Assembly (NCBI RefSeq): GCF_050434145.1
Contig: NZ_JBNPVX010000009.1
Location: 5,838-69,837, forward strand
Direction: 5' to 3'
From: JAISST01 sp050434145
GTDB taxonomy: Bacteria > Fusobacteriota > Fusobacteriia > Fusobacteriales > Fusobacteriaceae
Length of the DNA: 64,000 nucleotides
Part shown: piece by piece, positions 55,501-63,045 of the stretch
Layout: every line of letters starts with the position of its first letter
Position numbering within the stretch: position 1 is the stretch's first letter
Notes under the pieces: model-generated
What the model saw: the letters and a program-made list of their open reading frames with translations, nothing else
What the model was told of the DNA's origin: nothing
Database searches by the model: none
Position numbers and translations under genes: made by a program

Positions 55501-56284
55501 TATACTTACTTTTTTGATTTCCATAGAGAATTCCCCACTCCAATTGCCATCCATAGTAACTATCAGATGTCCATTTTGGAAAAAGTGGAACCTCTGAACC
55601 ATTTCTTATATTAATTCTGTACCATGGAAAATTAAATGGTAATACATCTTTCTCTCCAATATATAAATTATTTTTTTTCAATGTAATTTGTTTGTCTGGC
55701 TCGATAATTACAGTATCTGACGAAATATGATAGCCAGCATCAGTTGCTTCAGATGTTTCAGCTACTTTATGATCTGTGGTAACCCAAGCTTTTTTTATGG
55801 TAACAATATCATTTTTATATTCTGCTTTGTTACCACCAAAAAATATTTTATCATTAGGGGCCTCTGCTCCTGTTATAGGTCCTACTTCAACATATCCAAA
55901 AAGGTTATTAAAAAAACCTGCATCACCTTTTATATTTATTTCACCATTTTCTGCTTCTATTTTTACTTTAGTTATTCCTTGTTGTATTTCTCCGATAAGA
56001 AAATCTTCAAAATAAACTTTATTTTTTTCTGTATCTCTTCTAGTTTTATAAGCTTTTACAGTCATTCCATCATAATGAAGATTTATCCCTTCTGGAGCAA
56101 CTGCTGTGTTGTTTGACAAGTCTATTTCCACTTCATTAGATACGCCAAAAACTCCATTGGTAACTGGAGTTGGTTTTTTATTTCCTGTATTTATACTATC
56201 AAAAACAGATTTTTTCCCTGTACCTTGTGACACAATACTAAAAAGGACTAATAAATATAGTGCTATATACTTTTGTTTTTTCAT
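52568..56284 (-). CDS. lptD: LptD-like outer-membrane LPS assembly protein
   Basis: A 1238-residue protein with a signal peptide (about 1-23). An OstA-like N-terminal part follows (about 45-225), with the LptD turn KKNNLYIGEKDVLPFNFPWYRI-type segment at about 205-226. The rest is a long series of amphipathic beta strands consistent with a large barrel. It is far longer than E. coli LptD (784 residues). No Cys occurs anywhere, so the disulphide switch of E. coli LptD cannot exist. A helical insert (about 1000-1035) breaks the strand pattern, and the C-terminus continues about 35 residues past the last strand. It completes the Lpt set with lptB, lptF, lptG and the lptC/A-like gene. The partner LptE was not identified. 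Confidence 0.8.
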   Translation of the reverse strand: MKKQKYIALYLLVLFSIVSQGTGKKSVFDSINTGNKKPTPVTNGVFGVSNEVEIDLSNNTAVAPEGINLHYDGMTVKAYKTRRDTEKNKVYFEDFLIGEIQQGITKVKIEAENGEINIKGDAGFFNNLFGYVEVGPITGAEAPNDKIFFGGNKAEYKNDIVTIKKAWVTTDHKVAETSEATDAGYHISSDTVIIEPDKQITLKKNNLYIGEKDVLPFNFPWYRINIRNGSEVPLFPKWTSDSYYGWQLEWGILYGNQKSKYKGGISPKFADTMGFLIGRWENWYKTENFGTAKLNVDDLLVYSKVDKSLKYTNPMEYEQKHRRYRFNYNHEYNGKYGYLNFDSIYGTQSMIPKLNDLINTYESRNWFHNPSDAIPTKRPKYDNHIGFYTFDSDLKGIGEKKDIEFKGLLKLTDNKKSYALMVYDQIDDIGYNGKVDNDLFTQLQLYKDNDNYKIGGYYNYLYDMDPGSTKEDIQSRAEDFGFEFHEKKYSIGFSYDEKNGDKYRIMGLWERDPVLEPKITVDSLLGTRFSYSYNPTNVREYVQYDSKDLRISLGEYKISDDYILKIGVDSKEFVHELDTGLDSLRSGVIKNNSRDREYNRYNDILYREFRETKGYVTVYNDEIKVLVAGGETTDKFSTREGLYDGTSREYLNKSDFYEVLLEKNMINLNKAGEIAVSINLRYDKYKDGLNPFTSQHATGEDTTLKTTINVNHIVGIFNNKNNQWRTWDFSVSNDLKIVYEHYSYDDGNVKFGNLVKDSGKILSSKDVRLKEKDNFYQIMDKIDIELGNIDLVYTVDYKKAMNPADTENLNSKTFKNALEIKLDEKRKVNIYYNTDKHYTDERLDNVNYNNLTYENYGGKIELEKHTLSYGKDIIESKIINMKNVDNANEKIQVDSYGYGYKFKNNDTINFRYSTGTDKRYNEFLSLKELDVDNKSYSVRYVDFGEIERIYSASYGTYRHKEAGSKNLLLDGKRYNARNADELFLSFEYRDKRIDKKDLLSYGQKEYNKSADELTLEELDRVKEILQNRQNRRNMLNFNISRIRDEQYHLGDYKRNFKIWIRGERNRARYERTGDYLKSLQEVNGGIFYSQNRFGLGYNIEINNGWQGKEWKKIDREHKISLHAKVGKPSEGWEVKTYGKFYENLNDDYKNNHRKKKALDGIGVEVGKEFGYYQWSVAYENDYNSSSKDYEWKVGIQFKLLTFPKNPIFHVGGKKDGEGKVSPSVDLFDGIKPEKKIED

Positions 56285-56323
56285 TTTTCTATCCTTAAAA
56301 TCATATTATTTTAGGTTCTTCAT

Positions 56324-56329
56324 ATTATA
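56324..56329 (-). promoter_or_regulatory. -10 box of the lptD promoter
   Basis: Perfect TATAAT on the minus strand about 40 bp before the lptD start. The expected -35 position reads TTCTAT (17-bp spacer), a weak match. Confidence 0.45.
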
Positions 56330-56384
56330 ACATAAAACCATATTAAATAGAAGATTTCTGATAAATTTTTTTATTTCTTCCATT

Positions 56385-56415
56385 AAAAAATGCCTAAATA
56401 ACTTAGGCATTTTTT
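56385..56415. terminator. Bidirectional terminator after trxA
   Basis: AAAAAATGCCTAA (56385-56397) pairs with TTAGGCATTTTTT (56403-56415) around a short loop, with T runs on both strands. It follows the trxA stop directly and separates trxA from lptD. Confidence 0.9.
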
Positions 56416-56726
56416 CAATTCTCTATTAAGAATTCTCTTATTTCATCTTTTGATCTGTATCCTATCAATTCTTGAACTTTTTCTCCATTTTTAAAAATAA
56501 TCATTGTAGGAATACTTTTCACTTCAAAATTATTAACTAAATTGGGATTATCATCCACATTCACTTTGTATATTTTTGCTCTCATTTCTTCAGAAAGTTC
56601 TTCTAATATCGGATTTAAAATTTTGCAAGAACCACACCAACCAGCCCAAAAATCCAGTACAACAAGATTGCTATTGAAAATTTCCTCTTTGAAATTTTCC
56701 TCATTTAGATTAAGCAATTTGCTCAT
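56415..56726 (-). CDS. trxA: Thioredoxin
   Basis: A 103-residue thioredoxin with active site W-C31-G-S-C34-K (WAGWCGSCK) and the cis-Pro segment SIPTMIIF. The centre CGSC differs from the classical CGPC (Ser for Pro), a change expected to alter redox potential. I start at ATG 56726, with GAGGAGGGAGA before it; a 16-residue upstream in-frame extension has no ribosome site. It has its own promoter and terminator, so is probably monocistronic. Confidence 0.93.
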   Translation of the reverse strand: MSKLLNLNEENFKEEIFNSNLVVLDFWAGWCGSCKILNPILEELSEEMRAKIYKVNVDDNPNLVNNFEVKSIPTMIIFKNGEKVQELIGYRSKDEIREFLIEN

Positions 56727-56776
56727 TCTCCCTCCTCTATAAATAAAAACATTGCAACATTTAGAGTTTATCATTA

Positions 56777-56805
56777 TTTTATAACTAAATACAAAAAATT
56801 ACAAG
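56777..56805 (-). promoter_or_regulatory. trxA promoter
   Basis: Minus strand TTGTAA (56805-56800), 17-bp spacer, TAAAAT (56782-56777), about 50 bp upstream of the trxA start. The remaining 190 bp up to tsaB is AT-rich with no clear feature. Confidence 0.5.
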
Positions 56806-56998
56806 TCTTTTTATTTAAGATAGCCAATTAAAATAAATTCTATCTTGTAAAAAGTACTAGTTAAAAACAAATAGAAATATATGCAAACACTCATAAGGAT
56901 TTTTTCGTTTTTATGAACACAAAATTTTTAAATCATTTTAATAAAATTTTTCTATCGTTTTTCGTATAATACCCACTTTGTTTTCAATTGAATCACAT

Positions 56999-57685
56999 TT
57001 ACAAATCTTTCCTCATCCTTTCTGCTTGGGACTTACTCACATAATAAGGCTCCAATGTATGTAGGTTATCATCTTGCATTTTTCCAATAAATTTTCCTGC
57101 TACCCCTGCTCTTGGAATTGTATTTGCCAATGAAACAATTTGTGCCCTTTCTTTCAATACTTCTGTTATCAAGTCTTTATATATATTAGCCCCATCACCA
57201 ACAAATAGATATTTTTTTTCATTATCCAAAGTATTTAAAAAATCTATTACTTCACCTACCTGATAATCAATATTTTTTTCCAAAACACCATCATGAGACA
57301 CATTGTACTTACAATAGTAAACTCTTTCTTTCCTTGCATCAATCATAGAAATAACTTCATACTGAGGATGTTCCAATGTATTAGCAAGCAGATCCAATTC
57401 ATTTATTCCCAATATTTTTTTATTCAAAGAAATAGCAAGACCTTTTGCAGCCGAAACCCCCACTCTTATCCCCGTAAAAGAACCAGGACCAAGTGTTACA
57501 CATATTCTATCTATTTCTTCAATTTTATAATCTGTCAATGAAAAAAGAGAGTCTATCAGTCTTATGATTAGTGCAGAATGATTTGTTTTTGCATTAATAT
57601 TAATCTCCCCTATGAGCCCTATTTCATCATGAAAAAGAGCAACACTCCCTATTTTAGTGGCTGTATCAATTATTAATGTTAACAT
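56999..57685 (-). CDS. tsaB: tRNA threonylcarbamoyladenosine protein TsaB
   Basis: TsaB supports TsaD in making t6A at position 37 of ANN-decoding tRNAs. The protein (about 228 residues) has the actin-fold start LTLIIDTATKIGSVAL and the family signature LGPGSFTGIRVGVSAAKGLA. I start at ATG 57685, which has AGGAG upstream and overlaps the end of tsaE by 20 bp. The upstream in-frame ATG at 57757 lies deep in tsaE. Confidence 0.92.
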   Translation of the reverse strand: MLTLIIDTATKIGSVALFHDEIGLIGEININAKTNHSALIIRLIDSLFSLTDYKIEEIDRICVTLGPGSFTGIRVGVSAAKGLAISLNKKILGINELDLLANTLEHPQYEVISMIDARKERVYYCKYNVSHDGVLEKNIDYQVGEVIDFLNTLDNEKKYLFVGDGANIYKDLITEVLKERAQIVSLANTIPRAGVAGKFIGKMQDDNLHTLEPYYVSKSQAERMRKDL

Positions 57686-58139
57686 AAGATAACAACTCCT
57701 TTTCTCTTTCTCTATTTCCAACATATGATATGGATACCCATCTTGTATCTTCATCACAATGCTCCAAAGAAATATTGATGTATTCTTTTGGTAATTCTGA
57801 TGATATTATATCTCCCCACTCTATTATAGAGACTCCATTACCATTTATATAATCCTCATAGCCTATTTCATAAACTTCTTCTGGATTAGAAATTCTATAT
57901 ACATCAAAATGAAATAATGGCAACCTTCCACTATAATATTCTAGTACATAATTGAATGTTGGGCTTTTAAGATTTTCAATAACTCCTAATTCTTTCGCAA
58001 ATTTCTGAACAAAAGTTGTTTTTCCTGTTCCCAAATCACCTATCAAAACCACTACTTCCCCTTCTTTCACAAAGTTTGCTAATTTTTGAGAAATTTGATT
58101 TATCTCATCAAATTTAAGATGTTTCTTCATTTTTATCAC
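57666..58139 (-). CDS. tsaE: tRNA threonylcarbamoyladenosine ATPase TsaE
   Basis: The ATPase partner of the TsaBD complex. It has Walker A GDLGTGKTTF (about 35-44), SPTFNYVLEY, HFDVYRI and a Walker B-like IIEWGDII. About 155 residues. The start is either GTG 58139 or ATG 58130, both overlapping the hldE-C gene; neither has a strong ribosome site, so translation is probably coupled. It overlaps tsaB at its end. Confidence 0.92.
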   Translation of the reverse strand: MIKMKKHLKFDEINQISQKLANFVKEGEVVVLIGDLGTGKTTFVQKFAKELGVIENLKSPTFNYVLEYYSGRLPLFHFDVYRISNPEEVYEIGYEDYINGNGVSIIEWGDIISSELPKEYINISLEHCDEDTRWVSISYVGNREREKELLSYVNINN

Positions 58140-58614
58140 TTTTATTTAATTTATTTTCTTGTATTTTATTTACTATTTGAGTCGTTGATTTTCCTTCTAC
58201 AAAAGAAAGTATCACCACTTTTCCACCATTCCTCTCCACTATTGGTGTTTCTGGCAATAACTCTTTCGTGTAGTCTCCACCTTTTACATGTATTGATGGT
58301 TTTATCTTATCTAGCAATTCCATTGGTGTTTCTTCTGTAAAAATTACTGTAAAATCCACAGGTTTTAAGGCACTAATAATTTCTGCTCTATCCAATTCAC
58401 TATTAATTGGTCTCTCATTACCTTTCAAAATTCTTACTGAGCTATCACTATTTATTCCAACAATTAAAATATCTCCCTGTTTTTTTGCTTCAGATAAATA
58501 TCTTAAATGCCCAACATGAAGAATATCAAAACAGCCATTGGTGAAAACAACAGTTTTTCCTTCCTTTTTTAACTCTTCGACTATTGTCATAGCAGTTTCT
58601 TGTGTGATTGTCAT
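58114..58614 (-). CDS. rfaE2: D-glycero-beta-D-manno-heptose 1-phosphate adenylyltransferase (HldE C-terminal type)
   Basis: The stand-alone nucleotidyltransferase that makes ADP-heptose for LPS core. The 166-residue protein has FTNGCFDILHVGHLRYL with HxGH at 33-36, GINSDSSVR, and the KGGDYTKE segment. In E. coli this domain is fused to the kinase (HldE); here the kinase is encoded separately at 60248-61246. I start at ATG 58614, with GGGGGAGAAG upstream. It overlaps tsaE by 17-26 bp. Confidence 0.93.
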   Translation of the reverse strand: MTITQETAMTIVEELKKEGKTVVFTNGCFDILHVGHLRYLSEAKKQGDILIVGINSDSSVRILKGNERPINSELDRAEIISALKPVDFTVIFTEETPMELLDKIKPSIHVKGGDYTKELLPETPIVERNGGKVVILSFVEGKSTTQIVNKIQENKLNKSDKNEETS

Positions 58615-58628
58615 ATACTTCTCCCCCA

Positions 58629-59249
58629 TTATAATTTCTTCAATGATGAAACAAAATCATAAATTATACCACCTGTCATTCCCCAAATAATTTCCTCTTT
58701 ATAGTTATAAAAATATAATTTCCTTGTAGCTATTTTCCAAGGACTATGATATTTTTCTGGTATATTCATGTTTCTAATATTACCATTGGGGACATTTTCT
58801 ACTTGGATTTCTTCCACTCTGGGCTCATTATTCATAAAATATTCCAATGGAACAGAGATCACTCTCTCTACTTCAGAATGTTCTGGGTTCAATTCGTCAA
58901 AAGACTTTATATTTATATAGCCAAAATAGCAATGTACTACTATTCCCAATGGATTAGTTAATACTCCATATTTGCCATATACTTCTATTTTATCAGATCT
59001 TATTCCTAATTCTTCCACAGTTTCTCTCACTGCAGTATCCATAGGACTTTTATCCTCTCTTTCCACTTTTCCACCAGGAAAAGATATCTCTCCACCTTGC
59101 CTAATATTAGGTGCTCTTTTTTCTAAGATTAGATAATCAACATTATCTATTTTACAAAAACAGATAAAAACAGCACTTTCAATCGCTGTTTCACATCCAA
59201 TTATTTTGCCTTTGCTTTCTTTCGCTAATTTCAAAAACTTCTCTTTCAC
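58629..59249 (-). CDS. Nudix hydrolase, CoA pyrophosphatase-like (NudL type)
   Basis: A 206-residue Nudix protein. The box reads FPGGKVE, then DKSPMDTAVRETVEELGI, with two extra residues relative to GX5EX7REUXEEXGU. This is the spacing of the CoA pyrophosphatase group, as is the preceding LEKRAPNIRQGGEISFPGG (UPF0035-like motif). It would split CoA or related dinucleotides. The start is GTG 59249 with AAAAGGTG upstream. It lies between upp and the heptose adenylyltransferase gene. Confidence 0.85.
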   Translation of the reverse strand: MKEKFLKLAKESKGKIIGCETAIESAVFICFCKIDNVDYLILEKRAPNIRQGGEISFPGGKVEREDKSPMDTAVRETVEELGIRSDKIEVYGKYGVLTNPLGIVVHCYFGYINIKSFDELNPEHSEVERVISVPLEYFMNNEPRVEEIQVENVPNGNIRNMNIPEKYHSPWKIATRKLYFYNYKEEIIWGMTGGIIYDFVSSLKKL

Positions 59250-59281
59250 TATTCACCTTTTAGTTATATTTATTATGTCTA

Positions 59282-59905
59282 TTACTTAGTTCCAAAAATT
59301 CTATCTCCACAATCTCCAAGCCCTGGATAAATATATCCATTTTCTGTCAATCCTTGATCTATTTTGGCAGTATAAATATCCACATCTGGATGTTTATTTA
59401 ATAACTTTGCTATTCCTTCTGGAGCAGCTACCAAACACATAAATATTATATCTTTAACATCATTCTTTTTCAAATAGTCAATAGCATACACTGCTGAACC
59501 TCCTGTGGCAAGCATCGGATCTACTACTATTACTTTTCTATTGGTTATATCATCAGGTAATTTGCAATAATAATATACTGGTTCTAAAGTTTCTTCATTT
59601 CTGTAAACACCAATATGACCTACTTTAGCATTTGGAATCAAATCCAATATTCCCTCTACCATCCCAAGTCCAGCTCTCAATATAGGTACAATACTTATTT
59701 TATCAGCTAATGTATATCCTTTTGTTTGCATTAATGGTGTCATTGTATCAGTTTCTTTTAATTTCAATGATTTTGTTGCTTCATAAGTCATCAATTTTGC
59801 TATTTCATTGAGATTTTCTCTGAATGATTTAGTATCTGTATCAACACTCCTCAAATATGTTAACTTATGCTGAATTAATGGATGATTTATTTCTATCACT
59901 GCCAT
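59282..59905 (-). CDS. upp: Uracil phosphoribosyltransferase
   Basis: Upp converts uracil and PRPP to UMP. The 207-residue protein has VPILRAGLGMVEG, VVDPMLATGGSA (PRPP loop) and GLGDCGDRIFGTK at the C-terminus (uracil site). AGGAGG ribosome site. Repeat copy 5 occupies the upstream gap, so the promoter is either in the repeat or upstream of hldE-N. Confidence 0.95.
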   Translation of the reverse strand: MAVIEINHPLIQHKLTYLRSVDTDTKSFRENLNEIAKLMTYEATKSLKLKETDTMTPLMQTKGYTLADKISIVPILRAGLGMVEGILDLIPNAKVGHIGVYRNEETLEPVYYYCKLPDDITNRKVIVVDPMLATGGSAVYAIDYLKKNDVKDIIFMCLVAAPEGIAKLLNKHPDVDIYTAKIDQGLTENGYIYPGLGDCGDRIFGTK

Positions 59906-59935
59906 AAAATTCCCTCCTGATTTTTATTTATTTTA

Positions 59936-60245
59936 AGCTATTGCAAAACTATTTTTAGCATTGTAAATTCAAACTTTTATCCTTTTCTTAATGTTTCTTC
60001 TCATAAATCCTCGCTTTGCTCAGCTATTATCATGAGATAGCAGTGCTTACCATGCTTTTTGTGACTTACTGCTGCTTGCCACTTTGGGCTTGAGTCATCA
60101 CAACATACTATCCACATAAGCATAACTCATGTCTTTTACATTGGTTTTTCTAACTGGATACCACTCCAAAACCATAAAAGAGTCAATAATATCAGCAAAT
60201 ATTTGAAAGGTATAATGAAAAAAGTCTCTATTTCACAACTAGCTA
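59936..60245. repeat. Dispersed repeat copy 5 (long form, core inverted)
   Basis: A 310-bp copy filling almost the whole 342-bp gap between the heptose kinase stop and upp. Left arm AAGCTATTGCAAAACTATTT and right arm TATTTCACAACTAGCTA run in the same orientation as copy 1. The core (about 60070-60160; TCATCACAACATACTATCC, then ACATAAGCA, then CTAACTGGATA) matches the reverse complement of the copy 1 core. No coding capacity was seen. Confidence 0.75.
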
Positions 60246-60247
60246 TT

Positions 60248-61246
60248 TTATTTATCTAAATAAATTTTTTCATAAAATTCTGCTATTTCCTCATTGGATG
60301 CCGTAGAAGTTCCTGACCTTCCCACTACAATCCCTGCAGCTGTATTGGCTATTTTAGCAGCTTCTATCAAATCTATTTTTAATGCTGCTCCTAAAGTAAA
60401 TAGAGATATTACAGTATCTCCTGCCCCAGTCACATCATATACTTCTTTAGCAAATGTTGGTATATTAATTACTTTCTCTGAAAATAAACTCATTCCTTCT
60501 TCGCTTCGAGTAATTAGAAGAGTCTTTAATTTCAACTTTTCTTTCAATTCTTTTCCTACTTCTTCAATATCTTTCTGATCTAATTCTGAATATCCCAAAC
60601 ATTCAAGTGCTTCCTTTCTATTAGGTGTCATCGAATCTGCTCCAACATAATTTAAAGCATTCTTTGGCTTTGGATCAACTATTACCACTTTTTTATTCTT
60701 TTTGCATAATTTTATGATTTCCTTCGATACTTTAGGTGTTAATAGACCTTTATTATAATCTGATAATATTACACCATCCAATTCTTTAATCATATTCTTC
60801 ATTTTCTTCAATACTTCTTCTTCTATTTCTTCAGAAATATGATTCAAATTTTCCCAATCAATACGAAGCAATTGTTGATTTCCACCAATTATTCGTGTCT
60901 TAACAGTAGTTGGACGATCTCCCGTCACTATTATTTCAGATATATCGACTGATAACATTTCTAACGCTTTTATCAATTTTTCTCCATTCAGATCTTTGCC
61001 AATCAAGCCAAGGCAAACGGCTTTAGCCCCTAGTGCAGCTATATTTCTAGCAACATTCGCTGCACCACCCAGAGAGAATTTTTCTTTTCTTACATTTACA
61101 ATTGGTACTGGTGCTTCTGGAGAAATCCTATCTACAGAGCCAATAATATATTCATCTAACATATAGTCCCCAACTACACCAATTTTCAAATTCTTAAATC
61201 TATTTAGTATTTCTTTTATTCCACTATTTTTTTTCATGGTTATCAT
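60248..61246 (-). CDS. rfaE1: D-glycero-beta-D-manno-heptose 7-phosphate kinase (HldE N-terminal type)
   Basis: A 332-residue PfkB/ribokinase-family kinase of ADP-heptose synthesis. It has GDYMLDEYIIGSVDRISPEAPVPI, GGAANVARNIAALGA, the DPKPKN segment and DVTGAGDTVIS with the catalytic Asp. The RISPEAP segment is specific to heptose kinases. I keep the ATG at 61246, with AAGGATAG just upstream; the ATG at 61237 is less well spaced. It is preceded by a near-consensus promoter. The partner adenylyltransferase gene lies 1.6 kb downstream. Confidence 0.94.
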   Translation of the reverse strand: MITMKKNSGIKEILNRFKNLKIGVVGDYMLDEYIIGSVDRISPEAPVPIVNVRKEKFSLGGAANVARNIAALGAKAVCLGLIGKDLNGEKLIKALEMLSVDISEIIVTGDRPTTVKTRIIGGNQQLLRIDWENLNHISEEIEEEVLKKMKNMIKELDGVILSDYNKGLLTPKVSKEIIKLCKKNKKVVIVDPKPKNALNYVGADSMTPNRKEALECLGYSELDQKDIEEVGKELKEKLKLKTLLITRSEEGMSLFSEKVINIPTFAKEVYDVTGAGDTVISLFTLGAALKIDLIEAAKIANTAAGIVVGRSGTSTASNEEIAEFYEKIYLDK

Positions 61247-61271
61247 CTATCCTTGTCATTTTTATAACTTG

Positions 61272-61300
61272 ATTATACCAAACTTATTCTATATTTGCAA
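61272..61300 (-). promoter_or_regulatory. Promoter of the heptose kinase gene
   Basis: Minus strand TTGCAA (61300-61295), 17-bp spacer, perfect TATAAT (61277-61272), about 25 bp before the start. The rest of the 314-bp divergent gap (61301-61448) is AT-rich with no recognised feature. Confidence 0.75.
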
Positions 61301-61448
61301 CTTATAACAATCTTTGCTCTATTGAACTTGCTATAGGCTTTCTATATAAAAAATAATATAAACAAATAGAATATATTATTAAAATTTTATTTTCTACAAA
61401 AAATAGATTTAGTCATTATTACTTTTTACATTTTCATAAAGATAAAAT

Positions 61449-61477
61449 TTGATTTTTATAATATCAACTAGTATAAT
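61449..61477 (+). promoter_or_regulatory. Promoter of the small MORN ORF
   Basis: TTGATT (61449-61454), 17-bp spacer, perfect TATAAT (61472-61477). It leaves a 5' leader of about 75 bases before the ORF. Confidence 0.7.
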
Positions 61478-61560
61478 ATTGTTATTGTAGTCATCAAGCT
61501 TTTTGGTAGCACCATCACATAAAAATTTTTATATAATTTAATAAAAATTAGGGGATAATC

Positions 61561-61764
61561 ATGAATAAAATAATTGTTTTTTTTATAATCTTTTGCAATA
61601 TCTTTTCATCAACACAATATAGTAACTTTAGCTTAGAAAATAAAAATAATTTATGGTATAAAGAAGGATCAAATACTCCTTTTACTGGAATTTATTATAA
61701 AAAATTTCCAAATAAAGATATCGTATTTAAAGAAACAGAGTACAAAGATGGAAATAGAATATAA
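61561..61764 (+). CDS. Short MORN-related exported protein, possibly truncated
   Basis: A 67-residue ORF with a signal-peptide-like start (about 1-19). It then has WYKEGSNTPFTGIYYKK and ETEYKDGN, which resemble one and a half repeats of the MORN/YwqK lipoprotein at 4891-5718. The stop falls inside a direct repeat (AAAGATGG at 61743 and 61763), and another frame continues YKDGIQVFN for a few codons before a stop, so a small frameshift may have shortened it. It has its own promoter, AGGGG ribosome site and terminator, so it may still be expressed. Function unknown. Confidence 0.55.
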   Translation: MNKIIVFFIIFCNIFSSTQYSNFSLENKNNLWYKEGSNTPFTGIYYKKFPNKDIVFKETEYKDGNRI

Positions 61765-61796
61765 AGATGGTATTCAAGTATTTAATTAATTAGAAT

Positions 61797-61843
61797 AAAA
61801 AATAACAACTTAATCTAATAGATAATGGTTGTCATTTTTTATT
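61797..61843. terminator. Bidirectional terminator
   Basis: AAAAAATAACAAC and GTTGTcATTTTTT form a hairpin with flanking A and T runs, between the small MORN ORF (plus) and rmlB (minus). Confidence 0.75.
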
Positions 61844-61851
61844 TTATAACT

Positions 61852-63045
61852 TTATTTTCCATACATCTTATCATAATATTTCTGATAATCACCACTTACT
61901 ACTTCTTCTACCCAGACTTGGTTGTCCAAGTACCATTCAATAGTTTTTTCTATCCCTTCTTCAAAAGTTGTCTCTGGATACCATCCGAGCTCAGTGACTA
62001 TTTTGGTAGGATCGATGGCATATCGCACATCGTGACCTAGTCTATCTCCCACATATGTTATCAAATCATAATTAATATTGGAAATATCAGTCTTTAGTAT
62101 ACTCATATATTTTTTGTTCTTTTTAAGCAGAGATAAAATCGTGTCTATTGTTAATTTTACAATATTAATATTTTCTTCTTCATTGAAACCGCCTATATTG
62201 TAAATTTGACCTTCAGTCCCTGCAGTCACTACCATGTCTATCCCTTTACAATGATCTTCCACATATAACCAATCTCTTACATTGTTACCTTTTCCATATA
62301 CAGGTAATTTTTTTCCTTCTAATATATTTTTTATTATTAACGGAATTAATTTTTCTGGAAAATGATAAGGACCATAGTTATTAGAACATCTTGTTATATT
62401 AAATGGCAAGTGATATGTTTCACCATAAGCCTGCACTATCATGTCTGAAGAAGCTTTAGATGCAGAATAAGGAGATCTGGGATCTAATGGAGTACTTTCT
62501 GTAAACATTTTCTCACCATAAGTATAAATATTTTTTCTTTTTTCTGCAATCTTAGCTATTTCTTTTTTTAATATAATTTCTTTAGGTGAATTAAAGTCTT
62601 TCTTAAGACTTCCATATACTTCATCAGTTGAGACATGATGAAATTTTTTTCCATTCTTGTACTTAGGATAACCATTTTTATCTTTGCCTATAGTCCAGAA
62701 TTTCTTGGCCACATCTAGCAAATTTTGTGTACCTAAGATGTTAGTTTTCAAAAATATTTGAGGATTTTCTATACTTCTGTCTACATGAGATTCTGCAGCA
62801 AAATTTATAATATAGTCTATTTCAGCATTCATAAAAATATTTTCTATTAGTTCTTTATTACAGATATCACCTTTTACAAACTCTACTCTACTATCTTTAA
62901 GATCATCTTTTATTGTTCCAAGATTTCCAGCATAAGTTAACTTATCTAAAATAATTAATCTTATATTTTTATATTTTTTCAGCATATATTTAACAAAATT
63001 TGCACCAATAAATCCTGCTCCACCTGTGATAAGATAAGTTTTCAT
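61852..63045 (-). CDS. rmlB: dTDP-glucose 4,6-dehydratase
   Basis: RmlB makes dTDP-4-keto-6-deoxyglucose, the second step to dTDP-L-rhamnose. The 397-residue SDR protein has GGAGFIG (8-14), AAESHVDRS, STDEVYG with the catalytic acid pair, the YxxxK motif in SPYSASKAS, and NNYGPYHFPEKLIP. It is longer than the usual 340-360 residues, mainly from a Lys/Glu-rich insert (about 165-195) between STDEVYG and the SPYSASK segment. The start overlaps the end of rmlD. rmlA and rmlC are not in the window; they may lie upstream beyond 64000. Confidence 0.93.
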   Translation of the reverse strand: MKTYLITGGAGFIGANFVKYMLKKYKNIRLIILDKLTYAGNLGTIKDDLKDSRVEFVKGDICNKELIENIFMNAEIDYIINFAAESHVDRSIENPQIFLKTNILGTQNLLDVAKKFWTIGKDKNGYPKYKNGKKFHHVSTDEVYGSLKKDFNSPKEIILKKEIAKIAEKRKNIYTYGEKMFTESTPLDPRSPYSASKASSDMIVQAYGETYHLPFNITRCSNNYGPYHFPEKLIPLIIKNILEGKKLPVYGKGNNVRDWLYVEDHCKGIDMVVTAGTEGQIYNIGGFNEEENINIVKLTIDTILSLLKKNKKYMSILKTDISNINYDLITYVGDRLGHDVRYAIDPTKIVTELGWYPETTFEEGIEKTIEWYLDNQVWVEEVVSGDYQKYYDKMYGK

